Of a stretch of DNA of 64,000 bases, positions 13,101-25,686 are shown in pieces. The position numbers and the translations under genes are program-made. Below the pieces are notes generated by a model. It was not told where the DNA came from. It searched no databases and saw nothing but the letters and a program-made list of their open reading frames with translations. The DNA comes from Onchocerca volvulus (lineage: Eukaryota; Nematoda; Chromadorea; Rhabditida; Onchocercidae): NCBI GenBank assembly GCA_000499405.2, contig HG738138.1:3026368-3090367 (forward strand), written 5' to 3'. Position 1 is the stretch's first letter. Each line of letters starts with the position of its first letter.

Positions 13101-14287
13101 CGTCTCAGTACAAGATTCGATAAGGCAACAGCAATTTTACTTAATTTTATACAACTTTCATTGCCAGGTATTGTTCAACTATACTACGGACAAGAACTAA
13201 GTTTTGAAGATAGTATTGGTCCGACAAATAAATTTACTGGTTTGATGCAGTGGAATAGCAGCGAATATGGTGGTTTCACAGCTGGCAGTCAGAAACCATT
13301 CTTCTCTACTGCACCTAATTACAAAGAAAATAATTTCGAGGTAACAGTGCTCTTCCAATCTTAGATTTAGATTCCGCGAAACAATTCAACTAATCAATCA
13401 AATCTTGCAAGTCACCAAATCTTCCGTATAATTGCCGAGACGGAATAGAATGACCTACCTAATCTTAATCTACTTATACATATTATACTTCCAATAAAAA
13501 CTTTTCTATTCTTTTATTCAAAAACCCCCTATCATTAGGTAGTTATGAGTTGAGTAAAAAATATACTAAACTTCTGTGTATACTTTCTATACTGAACTGC
13601 TGTTTTTTATGAAATGGGGTCAGCTTAATCAGAATACCAATTCTCATATTCTTTTTAGAGATTAAAATAATTGAGAACTTTATTTTACATAATTGATATT
13701 ATGGATTTCATTCGTAAAAGTTTTAATCCCTTTATTCATGAAAGTTTAATTTTTTTTTTTTTTTTTTGCGTTATTCTGATAACAACCACATTGACAGGCT
13801 CAATTTTCTAATCAACGTTCACCACTGAAAACAGTGAAAGCGATGGCAAGAATGCGTCAACTTGATAATATTTTTGCACTTGGAGAAATTCATTTAGCAC
13901 CACTTACGCGAGACGTCATCTTATTCAGTCGATTCCGTCTACCTAGCAATGGTACCATTGGAGGGGTAAGTTTTCTTAATGAATATTCGGAATATATTAA
14001 GAATGACTGAAATTATTAAATTAAACGGTAGTAAACTGTTTAAATTACATTATATATACGACGAAGTTTTTTATACTTTCCAGGCTTACTTGGTTGGCGC
14101 AAACTTTGGAACATCTGATGCTGAAGTGAACGTAACAGCAGTTTTGCCAAATGATTTTACAGCAGATGAAGGGGAAATCGCCATTGTCACTTCAAACGTT
14201 GACGAATACCTACCTAGAAGCAAAATACCATTGTCCGATAAAATTATTCTAGGCCCTAAACAGGGAATTATTGTCAAAATTAAATGA
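10158..14287 (+). CDS. Heteromeric amino-acid transporter heavy chain (SLC3A1/SLC3A2 type)
   Basis: Ten exons join in phase: 10158-10250, 10740-10840, 10998-11130, 11517-11651, 11770-11927, 12011-12269, 12635-12838, 12984-13340, 13798-13965 and 14084-14287, giving about 603 residues. It is a type II membrane protein: a cytoplasmic N-terminus, one membrane helix (about residues 66-88, WVAWGLMFIAAILLIVL), then SPNC. The Cys sits just outside the membrane, where SLC3 proteins form the disulfide to their light chain. The ectodomain is an alpha-amylase-like (GH13) fold starting SYQIFTPSFYDSNNDGIGDF. The catalytic region reads GIDGFHIGRI instead of GxDGFRxD, so the Asp nucleophile is missing and the domain should be inactive, as in 4F2hc. 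It would carry an LAT-type transporter to the surface. C. elegans has two such proteins, ATGP-1 and ATGP-2; I cannot say which this matches. A possible AATAAA lies at 14546. Confidence 0.92.
11305..11324. repeat. C20 homopolymer tract in SLC3 intron 3
   Basis: Twenty consecutive C on the plus strand lie between exons 3 and 4 of the SLC3 gene, followed 46 bases later by an A run of about 20. G/C homopolymers this long are rare in this AT-rich DNA. The overlapping frames at 11135 (minus) and 11160 (plus), with poly-Gly and poly-Pro, are by-products of the tract. Confidence 0.9.
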
Positions 14288-15966
14288 TGACTCTTACTAC
14301 GTTCTATCATTCGGAGAATAGCTAGAATGATTTTTTTTTTTTATAAATAATTCCTATTCATGTCATTTTTAACATCTATTAACATCATACATGGAAGTTC
14401 CATCCAACAGCTTACAGAAACTTGACCTCATTTCACATTTTAAATGTTTATAACGCATGCAAAACTTCGATAGAAACTAAAAACTTTTGTTCGATATCAA
14501 TTCTTTCATATATGGTTTATATAGAATAATATCATTGTAAGAGAGAATAAAACATACTTTGCCATAAAACCAAATGTAATGTTTGCACTAATAAAATTTA
14601 AAACTCATTTGATTATATCAAAATCAATAGAGGTTAAAGACATAATGTCAAATATTGAAAAGCATGAAGACAAATGAAATGCTTATATTACTGTAAACCA
14701 ACTATAATAACTAAGAATGAAAGTTATCGAGTCAAATGTTTAATAAATTCCAATATTCTCAGCAAATAAAAGATTGCTTATTGATAATATTCAGGTTTTT
14801 TTGTCAGGATTTTTCTGGACTGAATACATGATGAAAAAGAAATAATCAGTTGTAAGTCCCGTAACCTGATACTCTGCCTATAAAAAATTCACACCACAAA
14901 TTTTTGTTTACATGATATAAAGGTTAAAAAACACCACAAATTTTTGTTTACATGATCTAAAGGTTAAAAATCAAGGCCATCCATGCTTTCATTCCTCACG
15001 CATTTTTCATATGAATTGCACATGTATACAGTAAGTTTCATGCAGCATTTAAATGATAAATGCAATGCGCGTTGAAAAAGTAACCCCATTCTTTTGCAAT
15101 TATTTCAATACTTGTTTGAAATTACTACAAACTACCAACAAAAACATTCAAAATCACAAGACAATGTAAGGAATGGAACCTTGATAAGATGTTTGTCCTG
15201 TGAACTGATACATGATGCAAAAAAACTTGATAAGGATAGGGGAAATTTACTAAATGTGGTAAGCGGCAAAAATATGACGGAAACTGCCAATTTAAATCGT
15301 AAATTGAAACATCAACTTCCATTCCATGTTCAGAAATTAACCAACCCTATATAAAAATATTTCCTTGGAGTGAAAGATATAAGACGACCGGTGATTTATG
15401 TTCAATATTTACAGATAGATGAAATCACAGCATTCTTATAGTTAATTCTAGCAATATCATTTCCGAGCAACTCATCCACCAGTAAAAGAATATGTTTCTC
15501 TCAAAAGAAATTGCACCATTATTTAAATTATTAGTTGATCGTCTAATAACAAAGTTAACGATGTATTTACATAAAAGAATGTAATACAATGGAGAAAAAT
15601 ATCACAGAATTAAAAGTGCAAAGATTTCAGACACGCTGTTTGAAACTTATCAAGTGACTAGCTCAATCATTTCATAGCAAATGATCAAAGTATATGCGCA
15701 TTTCTATTAACAGAAGAGATTTTATTTTAATTTAAATTTTCGGAGACTTGTGCGATGAAATGCTAGCGTCATATATATCTGTCAACATTTATGTTTAAAC
15801 TAATCGTAATGAAATCTTCCAAGTCAACAGTTAAAATAAGCTGATGCCATATTTTGTACAAAACAATATTCATTTGATATAAAAATAATGTGGTACAAGT
15901 AAACAGTAAAACTCATATTGCCAATTTTTTACAATACCCGCAAGTAATATCAGGGAAAAGTTACAA
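14288..15966. other. Convergent intergenic region between SLC3 and FICD genes
   Basis: This holds the two 3' untranslated regions. AATAAA occurs at 14546-14551 on the plus strand, and TTTATT at 15721-15726 is an AATAAA for the minus-strand FICD transcript. It also contains the 40-bp duplication listed separately. The 86-codon plus frame at 15094 has no recognisable motif and is not called as a gene. Confidence 0.6.
14891..14970. repeat. Two-copy 40-bp tandem duplication
   Basis: Units 14891-14930 and 14931-14970 (starting ACACCACAAATTTTTGTTTA) are identical except for one A/C difference. The near-identity points to a recent duplication. It lies in the 3' region downstream of the SLC3 gene. 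Confidence 0.95.
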
Positions 15967-18900
15967 TTAAGGAACACTTTCATCTTGCTGCGTTGAGATT
16001 TTAGGAGCTGCTGATACACTGCATTTACCGGATCCTTCTCGATAATCGCATGTAGTTGCAGAGTTGATATACATCTGAAAAGAATTAGCAAAAGTAAAGG
16101 AACAGTATGAATTTCGGAAAAGGGGAAAAATCAAATAATTTCAGATATATTATAGCAGACAAATCTAATTGAGATGTTACTTTCCAACGAAAAAAAACCG
16201 GACTTGCAAAGTGGCATCCGTTTGACGGGCAATAAAACGAATAAACGGACGAAGATTTCCACGATTTGCGGCAGTGAGAGTATCATAATAATCAGAACGG
16301 TCCTCAACTGGAATTATAACCGGAGGAAAACCGCTCTGCATCAAAATCAGATTCATCAACAAACGTGCAGTACGTCCGTTACCATCAATGAATGGGTGTA
16401 TAGAAACCTATTAAAAAAAGAATTCTTTTAGCTTAAAGGAATATATACAGCGAATTTAAAAGAATATAGCTGGTAACATAAAACCTAATGATACCTCCTT
16501 AATTTCGACCTTAGATTAAAACAATTTGCGATTGCTTCTAAGAACTTCAAACATCCGTATCATAAACAATTTGAAATGCAAGGTTTTTAGAAAACATGTA
16601 ACAAACAAACCAGCTTATAATGAGCAATAGCGGCACGTTCTATAGGATCCAGCAGCATGCTATCATCATCATTTAACCACTTTACCATTTCTTCCATTTC
16701 TCCTGGTATCAAGTTTGCTGGAATGGGAGTAAAACTTCCCACAAAAACCTAAAAAGAACAACAGAACATCATAATGTTAAATGGTCACGCTGGCGAAAAT
16801 AATGGTCATCCTTTAAAAAAGAAATATAAAAATAAAAATTTAGATTTTACTCATGTAAAGCGCAGGTATTCTAAACTCGCTTCTTCTATATTGTTCGTCA
16901 ATTTATTAGTTCTCCCAATATTTTGACGCCATTCGCATTTTTTGCAATATAAAAATATTTAATACTGCTTCAAACACTCTCAAAGAGTTCATTATTATAC
17001 AAATACCAACCTGAGTTTTGCGAAACACACCTGCTGCATCCGGATCAACAAAACCAAGAACACGACTATGAATGTCCAGGATATCCTAAAATACAAACTT
17101 CTCTCAAATGAGTCCACATAAATAGCAATATATAAACATTCTGCAATAATTTCAAATGAATAAAAAGATATGGGAGAAAAATTTTAAATGGCAGGAATCG
17201 CATATTTATGATTACTGCTAACGGACCTGAAGAGTAAAATACGAAACGTATACAACGCTTTGGTTAATGAATCTCAGTGCAGAATCCATTCCCAAAATCT
17301 CGTTATGCTCCATAATACTTTTACCAGCCACTGCCATCCTTGTTTCTAATATGGACCTAAAACTAACCAAATTAGCAAATTAAATGACAGATCCTTTTAT
17401 CAGTATTTCTTTTACATCAGTATGAAACAGACTCAATCAAGACCTTACCTTGTCTGACCAAGAGACATAGTGTTGCCTTCAATTGCTACAGTGTGATAAA
17501 TATGCAAAAAATAAGATTCTCTCATTGCTCTTCGCAATGCAGTGTTAGTTTTTGGTATCCGCAAAAAATATAAACGTTTCTCGTGAAGTTTTTTTAACAT
17601 TTCTTTATCAATTTCTTCCACTATGGGCAAAGTTTTTGCTCGCCTTCTACAAATATTAGTTCATTAGTAAAACAAGAAAATGACAAATAGAACATGAAAT
17701 ATAATGTACAAACTTTTTTAGTTTATAAAGGAGTACTTTTTATCATGTTTTATTTAGACATCAGACTTAATGAATCATGTCCAAAATTTTGCCTCATATT
17801 TGACAAAACGTTGATTAGACAAAACAATTCTTTCTAGTCAAATGAACTCCATAATAATGCTATCCTACTTCAACTACACTTCTTATTATAACATAATGAT
17901 TGGAAAATGATTGCTTTTTCCAGGATATTAAAATATGACACAAAATACTCACATTAACGCTTCAGGATGATGGGGATTGTAGCTCAGCGCCCGTGAATAT
18001 AACTCTTCGGCTTGTACCAGATTTTTCCGTCCCATTTCAACAACTACACCGTATTCGGTTAAGATATCTGGATGATGAGGAGCCAGCGCAAGAGCATGTT
18101 GAATAATTAGTTCTGCCTATAAAAAAGATTGGCATTTGCAAAATCTTCTAGCAATGACATTTCGAACTTTTTAAACTTTCAGCAACGAAATACGCGTGAG
18201 GAAATATATGCATCAAATCACATGACTAACGTATGCATCAGTCTGCTGAAAAATTCAAAATATAATTCTTATCGATCACAGTACAGGCCATTCAATATTA
18301 CTCGAAACCATACTGTGTGCTCAATACAATTCTGAATGCTTCTATTTTCTATTTCTATTTTTCATTGATTCATTCATCTGTTACTAAATCTTTTCCTTAC
18401 CTTTACAGCTACCACGTGGCTAAGCCATGAATGGGAGAACTTTTGAACTATACCTTCGCCATATTTCCTTGTGTTCTCGACTGAACTGCAGCTTTTAAAG
18501 CTGCAAATGCTTCTTTCTCGGTCTCCCAACCCCACTGAACAACACTTGCTTGGATCGTAGGAGCCACTGCTCTCTCAGTTTCCTTGAAAACATCTCTAAA
18601 GTACCATGGCTCCACAGATAACGGATCAACAAAATATCCTAATTCGGTTGTGCTGAAAAACAATGCAAAAGAATTTTTTCTTAAATTAGGTAGAAGATTT
18701 TGCGAAGTTAAATATCCATCACAACAGAATGCAAATTCTATATAATGATTTCAGCAGTGTTACACTTCCTGCTAAAATATCAACTCCTCTAAATCCATAA
18801 TTTCTAACTCTAACATATGTAAATTCATGCCACTGTATTACAATTACTATATAAACTTCTAACTATTTTCTTCGACAGTCAATCACAAAAACTGTACTAC

Positions 18901-19299
18901 TAACCCGACATAACGTTTACGAGAAAAATAAGCTGAACAGTAATCCCCTTGTTTGATGAATTCGGGTGTGAATTGCAGATTACAAATCAACTGTGAAATC
19001 ACTATTTGCTGCACCAGGAGCCATAATGTCTAAAAACAATTCTATTCTTCCACAAAATATTCCTCAAAAGTTTTAAGCTGTGCTAAAAGTTTTTAAAAAA
19101 ATTTTTGAGCGAATAACAATCAACTTGTTAAGAACCTAAGATTAGTCAAAATTAACTAATAATTAACATGGAAAGTTCATATCAAACAGGTAGATGTCGC
19201 ATACCGTACCTGTATGAAAAATGATATAATAATAGACAAAGCCACAACTCGCGCCCACGGTCGTGCGAAAATCCTGATACCAGATGACATTTCAGACAT
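15967..19299 (-). CDS. fic-1: FICD/FIC-1 protein adenylyltransferase (AMPylase)
   Basis: Ten minus-strand exons join in phase: 19299-19210, 19029-18905, 18652-18454, 18116-17953, 17646-17449, 17356-17227, 17085-17011, 16748-16611, 16407-16204 and 16074-15967, giving about 476 residues, close to human FICD (458). The N-terminus has a single membrane anchor (about residues 16-45), then tetratricopeptide repeats (about 120-190), an inhibitory helix with TVAIEGN (Glu about 248) and a Fic core with [16 protein letters not shown] (catalytic His about 377). The inhibitory Glu and the whole Fic motif are intact, so the enzyme should both add AMP to and remove it from the ER chaperone BiP, as known for this family. 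The start ATG at 19299 follows an acceptor-like CATTACAG 26 bases upstream, a likely spliced-leader site. It is divergent from the LGG-2 gene and convergent with the SLC3 gene. Confidence 0.96.
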
Positions 19300-20892
19300 C
19301 GCTATCACTTAAAGATTGCGCATCTGTAATGAGAATTCTTCATTTCTCTTTCCATTAAAAAGATAGCAAAATAAAGAGAAAACAAAAAGGATCAAAAGAA
19401 GAGAGAAAAGGAAAAGGGAGAGGAAAAAAAGAAAAAGCATGAATGCTTCAATAAAAACAATCAATCAAAAATGGAAAAATGGACAATCTGTCATACATTT
19501 TCGATCACTGTATCGATCATTCCACTTAAGCTACCTCTAACTGCTGGCTTTTTCATGTGCTCTGTATGTCCATTGTATTTTTTAATGTTACTTTTTTTCC
19601 CATACATACTGATATATGCCTTTTGATGATTGTTGTATTTAATCACTTTTAGGACAATCTAAGCATGGTAGAAATTCTTTCGGCATTAAAAGTGTCTCAG
19701 AAATTTTATAGAGTCACGAAAAAATGAAAATCGTATGCTTACTTATTATGACAAGATGATGTGTTATTATTCTGCAAAGCTGTAAATATCCAAAGAAACG
19801 ATTACATGATGATATCCTCAAAGTTTCCATTTTTTTCCTGAAAATACCAAAACTAATTTTCTAATTCGATGAGCGAACAATTTACACTTTATTCCTTACA
19901 ATAGTTTTATCTGAAAGCGTAACAGTTATTTCAACACATACCTAAAGCGTAAAAAAAAAAAAAGGAACAACTTGACGCTTTAATCTTACGTCATTACTTT
20001 TAAATCTAGCAACCTCCCCAATTCTATAATATTTTCTCCCAAAATATTTGACGTATAGCGAAACGACACGTATTTCCGTTAGGTTGGGAGTTTTCTAGCT
20101 AATAAGATTTGCCTTCTCTCATCGCAACGAATCGTGCGGCACGGCGTTGGGAATCAGAATATATTATCTGGTAGGGACTGTATTATCCACACGTATGTAC
20201 GTCTATATACGTGAGTGTATGCAGACGTGTAGGTGTATATGTGCATGCACGTATACACGTTGTATACATATTTATGCCAGTGTAGAACTTGTTTTTATAG
20301 ACAAGCAGAAGCAGTGAAATGTTTAGACAGATTACTGGAATAGCAGGACTAATGATGGGCTTGGAATACAGTTGCAGTACAAACTACTCAAGTATACACA
20401 GATAATATACATGAATAACACACACATACACATGCATATATAATATACATTCATAGATACATACATACATGCATACATACATATATGCAAACAAACATAC
20501 ATACATGCTTACATACATACATACAAACATACATACATACATACATGCATACAATTATATACATGCACATACAGATAACAGTTCCAGGCAAGAAGAGTGT
20601 CATCACAAAGTTTGGAATGTTTGCAAATTTTGTCTTTCATCTTTTTCTCTTCCTTACTTTCTTCAGTTAAAAGTCTGTGGAATACATTTTTGTGTGTTTT
20701 TTGTACACAATTGTATGTATTTGTACTTATCTTGTACCAATAGTGCTACGGTTGTTTCTGCATATATAACTATGAAAAGAAAAGAAGCTAACAGAATGAT
20801 CTGCAGAACGGAATAAGTTTGATACTAAAGTAAGGATTGGCATTTGGAGGAAAGTGGTGCGTACCGCGGAGAGAGCGGAAGTACTGCAAGAG
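19300..20892. other. Divergent promoter region of FICD and LGG-2 genes
   Basis: This 1.6 kb spacer must contain both upstream regions. It holds a purine-rich GAAAAGGAAAAG block near 19380-19440, a run of CACGTATAC-like alternating sequence near 20180-20270, and a long TACA microsatellite. The 115-codon plus frame at 20469 is the microsatellite read as codons (His-Thr-Tyr repeats), not a gene. Confidence 0.6.
20375..20580. repeat. (TACA)n / (ATAC)n microsatellite
   Basis: Tetranucleotide array dominated by ATAC/TACA units with ATGC and AAAC variants, about 200 bp. It lies 300-500 bp upstream of the LGG-2 start codon. Confidence 0.9.
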
Positions 20893-23619
20893 ATGGCTTT
20901 TAGTGGATATATACCGACATTTAAGGAACGACACTCATTTGGTATTTTTATTTCATTATTTGCAACAATATATCTTTGTTTCTTTTTTGATGGAAAATGT
21001 GAATTACGTGAAAAGCGATATTACGTGTTGATTTCGTTCATTACGGTTTATAAATCTTTAGGTTTTATTTGATACTTCTAGTTTTAGTTTATCTTAATCA
21101 TTAAATTCTAATCAGCTTCGTTTAGAATTTCCCTATTACTATGAATGTTTGAAGTAATGATTCCTTAGTTTATCGTTCTCTTCTAGCGGAAAAAATTTAT
21201 ACTCTTACTGCTGCGGATGCAAGAGCTAGTTGGAGCTCTGTTAATCAACAACTATGTCATAACTGTCATTGTTCATAAAACGTCGGTCAACGATTTAAAT
21301 GGATAGCTTTAATTTCAGAATATATGAAATATCCAAACTGGGAAAATATTGCAGAGAATGTCTCAGTCTGTACAAATCACTCACAGTTTGCCACTGAAGT
21401 TTCGCCCTCCTTTGGGAGGAAAGATTGGAGAGTAGGAAGTTCTCTTTTTCATGAGCAAGTTGAATAATTTATCATTTGCACTTCGTGGTTCTTCCATTTT
21501 CATCCTCTTCATTTCTGGAAACATTTTTCAGCCAAAAATTTCTGAGAAGTGAGAGATGTTCGGTTATCAAATAATTCCATTCAAATAGAAGCGGTGGAAG
21601 AGGGAGAAGAAAGGAGGGGTAGAGAAAGGAAGGAGAAGAGAAAAGGTGAAGACGTTGTATGGGGATGATGCATGAATTTATTCCCTTTTTTAACTCAACT
21701 TTTTTTCAAACTGTTTTTTTCTTTTTCACTATTATGCGAAGATTTAGCAATTTTCCAGTTTTATTCATTCAAATTTTTCAACAGTTTTCAATAGGATGCT
21801 GCAATGAAAGCAACTAGATTATGCTACAAACGCATTCTTGCTGCTTCTGTCATGAATGTTACTGAAAATGGGAAAAAACAGTTGACATTCAAGATAAGAA
21901 GAGTTAGGGTTTAAGCGACGATTCCAATTTAAAGAGTTAGGGGTTTAAGAGACGATTCCAACTTAAATATCTGACTAATGGCTGTAATCCCACTAATATT
22001 ACTGGTTAGATATTGTTGTACGAATGAATGATGTTAAGTTGTCAATTTGGTGTTTGTTTTTGTCAAATTTTTTTTTTTTAAATTCAGGTTCTAGATGGCG
22101 GATTTTGGCAATACATTAGAAGCATCTGTGATAACCATTTTTAGAAATAAGTGACTGTTTAAAATATCATATCATTGCCGTTTTCTTATAACGTAAAAAA
22201 CATCTCGGATAGTCTGTTTTATTTGTGTATAGCAAGTGTGATATTTAAAATGAATCCCGAAAAAAATTCAATCGGAATTTCATCATCTCAACACAATAAA
22301 ATTCAATGATTTCAAAAAGATTTGAAATAAGGTAAATTGAAGTTTCGACAAAACAATAAATGAATAGCAGATAATGATTTCAATTCCATTTATATCACTT
22401 ATCGAAGCTTGCTGGAAAAAAAGCGCATGTGAAAAAAGTGTAGAAATATATTTACCATTGTAAATACATAGGCTTCATGTCTTATTAGTAAGTACTAATC
22501 GTATTAATACATAAAATTTACCCAAGGAACAATCGTCTAGAAAGATTGGAAGTTTTGCATGAATTTATTTTTTAAACTTCATTGTTATGTTGGACATGTA
22601 AAAATTGGGAATGATAATTTTAATAGTGGATGCTGTGCATCCATTTTATTGTACAATACTTTATTTTTCTTTCTAAAAAAGACCATATCCTTTCATCGCT
22701 GACTTTTTGAAATTCATTTAATAAGCGTTTAGGATAGCAGAAAAAGCTTATGAATCACAGTTTATTTATTTTATATCTCTGAATTAATAAGGACTATCAA
22801 GCAATTTTTTATAGTTCCATCACTAAGCAAAAGTCGAATTATTTTTATCGTTTCAGCAGCACGTGCAAAAGATGCATCAGAAGCACGACAGCAGCAACCA
22901 AACAAGATTCCTGTTGTGATTGAACGATTTGAGGGGGAGAAGTACTTGCCACTTTTGGATCGATGCAAGTTTCTAGTGCCAGATCACATAACAATTGCCG
23001 AATTGATGCAAATTGTGCGAAGGTTTGTTATTGAATTTTGTACGGATGCACAGGTAAACCTTTTCTGTAATCTTTCTTTATTTCTTCTGATGCTTTAAAT
23101 TTTTCTATCGAAATTTCATGCATGTTTAAGAAACAGTTTATAAACAAAAATGACTTATAACTTGGTCCGTTTTGTATACATTTGTTGTGTGTTGATCTTT
23201 TCACTCTGTGTCAAATCCTCACCGTAGGTGTTTCCTACGTTATCTTTATTAGTGTTTGCTTATTGTTATGAGAACTGAAGAAAGAACATCCCAGTGTTCT
23301 GGAATAATATCACGTTAAACTGTGATATGTGAAATATAGAATAGCACTGCTTGTGATTTTTTGTCAAATGCAAGCATCAAGCATACTTTCCGTATGTAAT
23401 ATGAACACTTTTTTAGTTTGAAGTGGATTGTGAAGAAATAGAAACTTTTTTAGGCGATTACAACTTCATCCAGACCAAACTTTCTTCCTCTTAGTCAATG
23501 AGAAATCGATGGTGTCAAACAGTATGAACATGTATCAGCTATATCAGCAGGAAGCAGACCAAGATGGTTTTCTGTATATGGTTTATACCAGTCAGCCGGC
23601 ATTTGGTAGCATTAAGTGA
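20893..23619 (+). CDS. lgg-2: ATG8-family ubiquitin-like modifier, LC3/LGG-2 type
   Basis: Three exons join in phase: 20893-20941, 22857-23022 and 23454-23619, giving 126 residues. The N-terminal exon encodes [16 protein letters not shown], matching the start of nematode LGG-2. The ubiquitin-like core follows: [46 protein letters not shown], and near the end VYTSQPAFG. The sequence is closer to LC3 (LGG-2) than to GABARAP (LGG-1). The scissile Gly is followed by only three residues (SIK), which ATG4 would remove before the Gly is joined to phosphatidylethanolamine on autophagosome membranes. The frame stays open upstream of the ATG, but the ATG gives the family's usual N-terminus. Intron 1 is unusually long (1.9 kb) compared with intron 2 (431 bp). 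Confidence 0.96.
21901..21967. repeat. Two-copy 33/34-bp tandem duplication in lgg-2 intron 1
   Basis: GAGTTAGGGTTTAAGCGACG and GAGTTAGGGGTTTAAGAGAC begin two consecutive copies (21901-21933 and 21934-21967) that differ by one inserted G and two substitutions. Confidence 0.9.
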
Positions 23620-25686
23620 GCGTAAATATCTACGCGTTCGTTACCTCTTCAGAATTTTTGAATTTTCTTCCATTTCATTTCGTTTTGATACTCAGCAAAA
23701 GTTATTACGTTCGTAACGCAAAACTTAGTCCCATACAAAAAACATTAAAGAAAAATGTCATTGTCACAACATCTTGAACAAAAATGAATGTTGCTTTTTT
23801 ATTCTATCCATGCTTTCATTATCATCTTTTGTAACATAATTTCCCTTTTTCTGTATCGCAAAATTTGGTTTGTTCTTGCTTCATTACCGCTATGATGATA
23901 TTGTTTGCATTAATTCAAAAATTAAACAATCGCTGTATAAAATTATCGTTTTTCCTCTTTCATAATATGTTCTTGACATTATCAGCAGACCAGGAGGAAG
24001 TTTTTTCGGTTCTTGAACGAATCATTACTGGGTCTTCGGATTTTTTGAAAACAGTCATTAAATGCTTCATAGAAAAATTTCTGAGCGCGGGTTCATTTGC
24101 TCAGGAGAGAAAATCCAAAGTAATATTAAAGTCACCGGTAATCATGATAGTAGATTTGAATGAAACTTGACTTAACAGTTATTTATAATGCTTCTCACTT
24201 CTACAAAACCTGAGAACTTTGGATGGATCCTCTGAAGATAATTGTGAGATACAAGGCAGGAAGTAATATGGATGGTTTCGGATTTATAACTTTGGAATGG
24301 GGATATCTAAAATAATGGGAAAGGAAGAGAAAGGCAAAAGATAATAATTCGAAGATTCGTAATAACAGGATTGGATAGCCTCCTATATTCCACAAACTGA
24401 TAAAGGACTTGAGCAGAACCATGAAATTTATTCGATTCATCTGGTAATTAGTTGCTTCTTTATTCAGTTAATTATTTCTTGACATAATATCAGCTGTTGA
24501 GAATTATTAGATCTCCCGGAAATGGCACATGCATTATTGAAATACATTGTTAACAGCATTTGGCTCGAATTTCTCACACACTGTCCACTCATCAGATGAC
24601 GCTTCCAATATTGATCTACTCACTATTTGTCACACACTTTTATTAGCAAACAGTAATCTTGAACAACGAAAATATTTCACAATATTGATTTTTGCGCTAA
24701 ATTCGTCAAAAATCTGCTGCATTTATAGATGCTTTCAACATTATTATGTGTTCGGGATCGTATAGTTTTCTCGGTATTCTGTGTTATCTCGTTATGATTT
24801 TAAATCGAACTATATGTAATTAAATCATTTTAAATAATTTGAAAATGAAATTTATTTTCTAATCGTTCCATGCATATGACTTTGTACGATTATGTTACAA
24901 TGTAGAAAAAAAAATAGAGAATTATTTTTGATAAGTTAATTTTTCTCACCAAAAAAAAAAAAAAAAAAGAAAAGAAAAAGAAACTGAAATTATAAAGATG
25001 CTACTGAGATGAGTCTGACGCTGGGATAAATGGTATATTACAACGAGGATAATTTTATCATGTTTTGAAAGTATTTGAAGTTTTTTCTTGTACTGCTGCA
25101 TGATTTTTCGTATGTGGTCCACTTAGAAAAAAATTCATTAATTTGGCGAAAGAACTTTTTGTAGAGGGAGACATTTGTTTGACCAACAATTCAGATAACG
25201 GTTCAAGTAACCTAAGATTCTTGAAAATGAATTTAGTAATAGTAGTTGTTGGTGATGATGTAGCAGCAGTAAGAGTAGTACAGAGAATGGCCAATGGTGA
25301 CTAGTTTTGACAGCAAATCATCCAGTAGAAAGCTGGTTTGTGTTTATTTGTCTGTTTGGTGAAAAAGGATAGAAATGACCAAAGGAACAATTAGTTCAAT
25401 CTGTTGTACATTGTCCATCGAGAAGAGCCAACTTTCTCTATCAGTTGCTCACTCCCTCCCTCCGTCCCTCTATTCCTTCCAATCCAAAATACGGATCTCA
25501 CGGTAAACTGTATTCAAATCATCATCACTTCTCTTTTAATTCACATCTTTCTTATTATTTATTCAAAAATTCTTATCGACAAAACGCCTGATCGTCATAG
25601 AGAAAAAAAAAAAAAAAAAAGAAATTGTTGGTGAAACTTCCAATCAGTAGCTTATCGGTACTGCTGTTGTTGGTTAACAATTTATC
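23620..25686. other. Intergenic region between lgg-2 and astacin genes
   Basis: It contains the lgg-2 3' region and astacin promoter. A 101-codon plus frame at 23865 and a 79-codon minus frame at 24201 show no recognised domain and no coherent splice sites, so neither is called. An A-rich tract lies at 24951-24982. Nothing else was recognised. Confidence 0.55.

Noticed and set aside
15094..15354. 86-codon plus-strand frame after the SLC3 gene
   Set aside because: No recognised motif, no splice partners and AT-driven composition; it lies in the 3' region between converging genes.
20469..20816. 115-codon frame with His-Thr-Tyr repeats
   Set aside because: Translation of the TACA microsatellite upstream of lgg-2.
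23865..24170. 101-codon plus frame downstream of lgg-2
   Set aside because: No domain, no conserved neighbours and no clear splice signals; likely 3' untranslated sequence.
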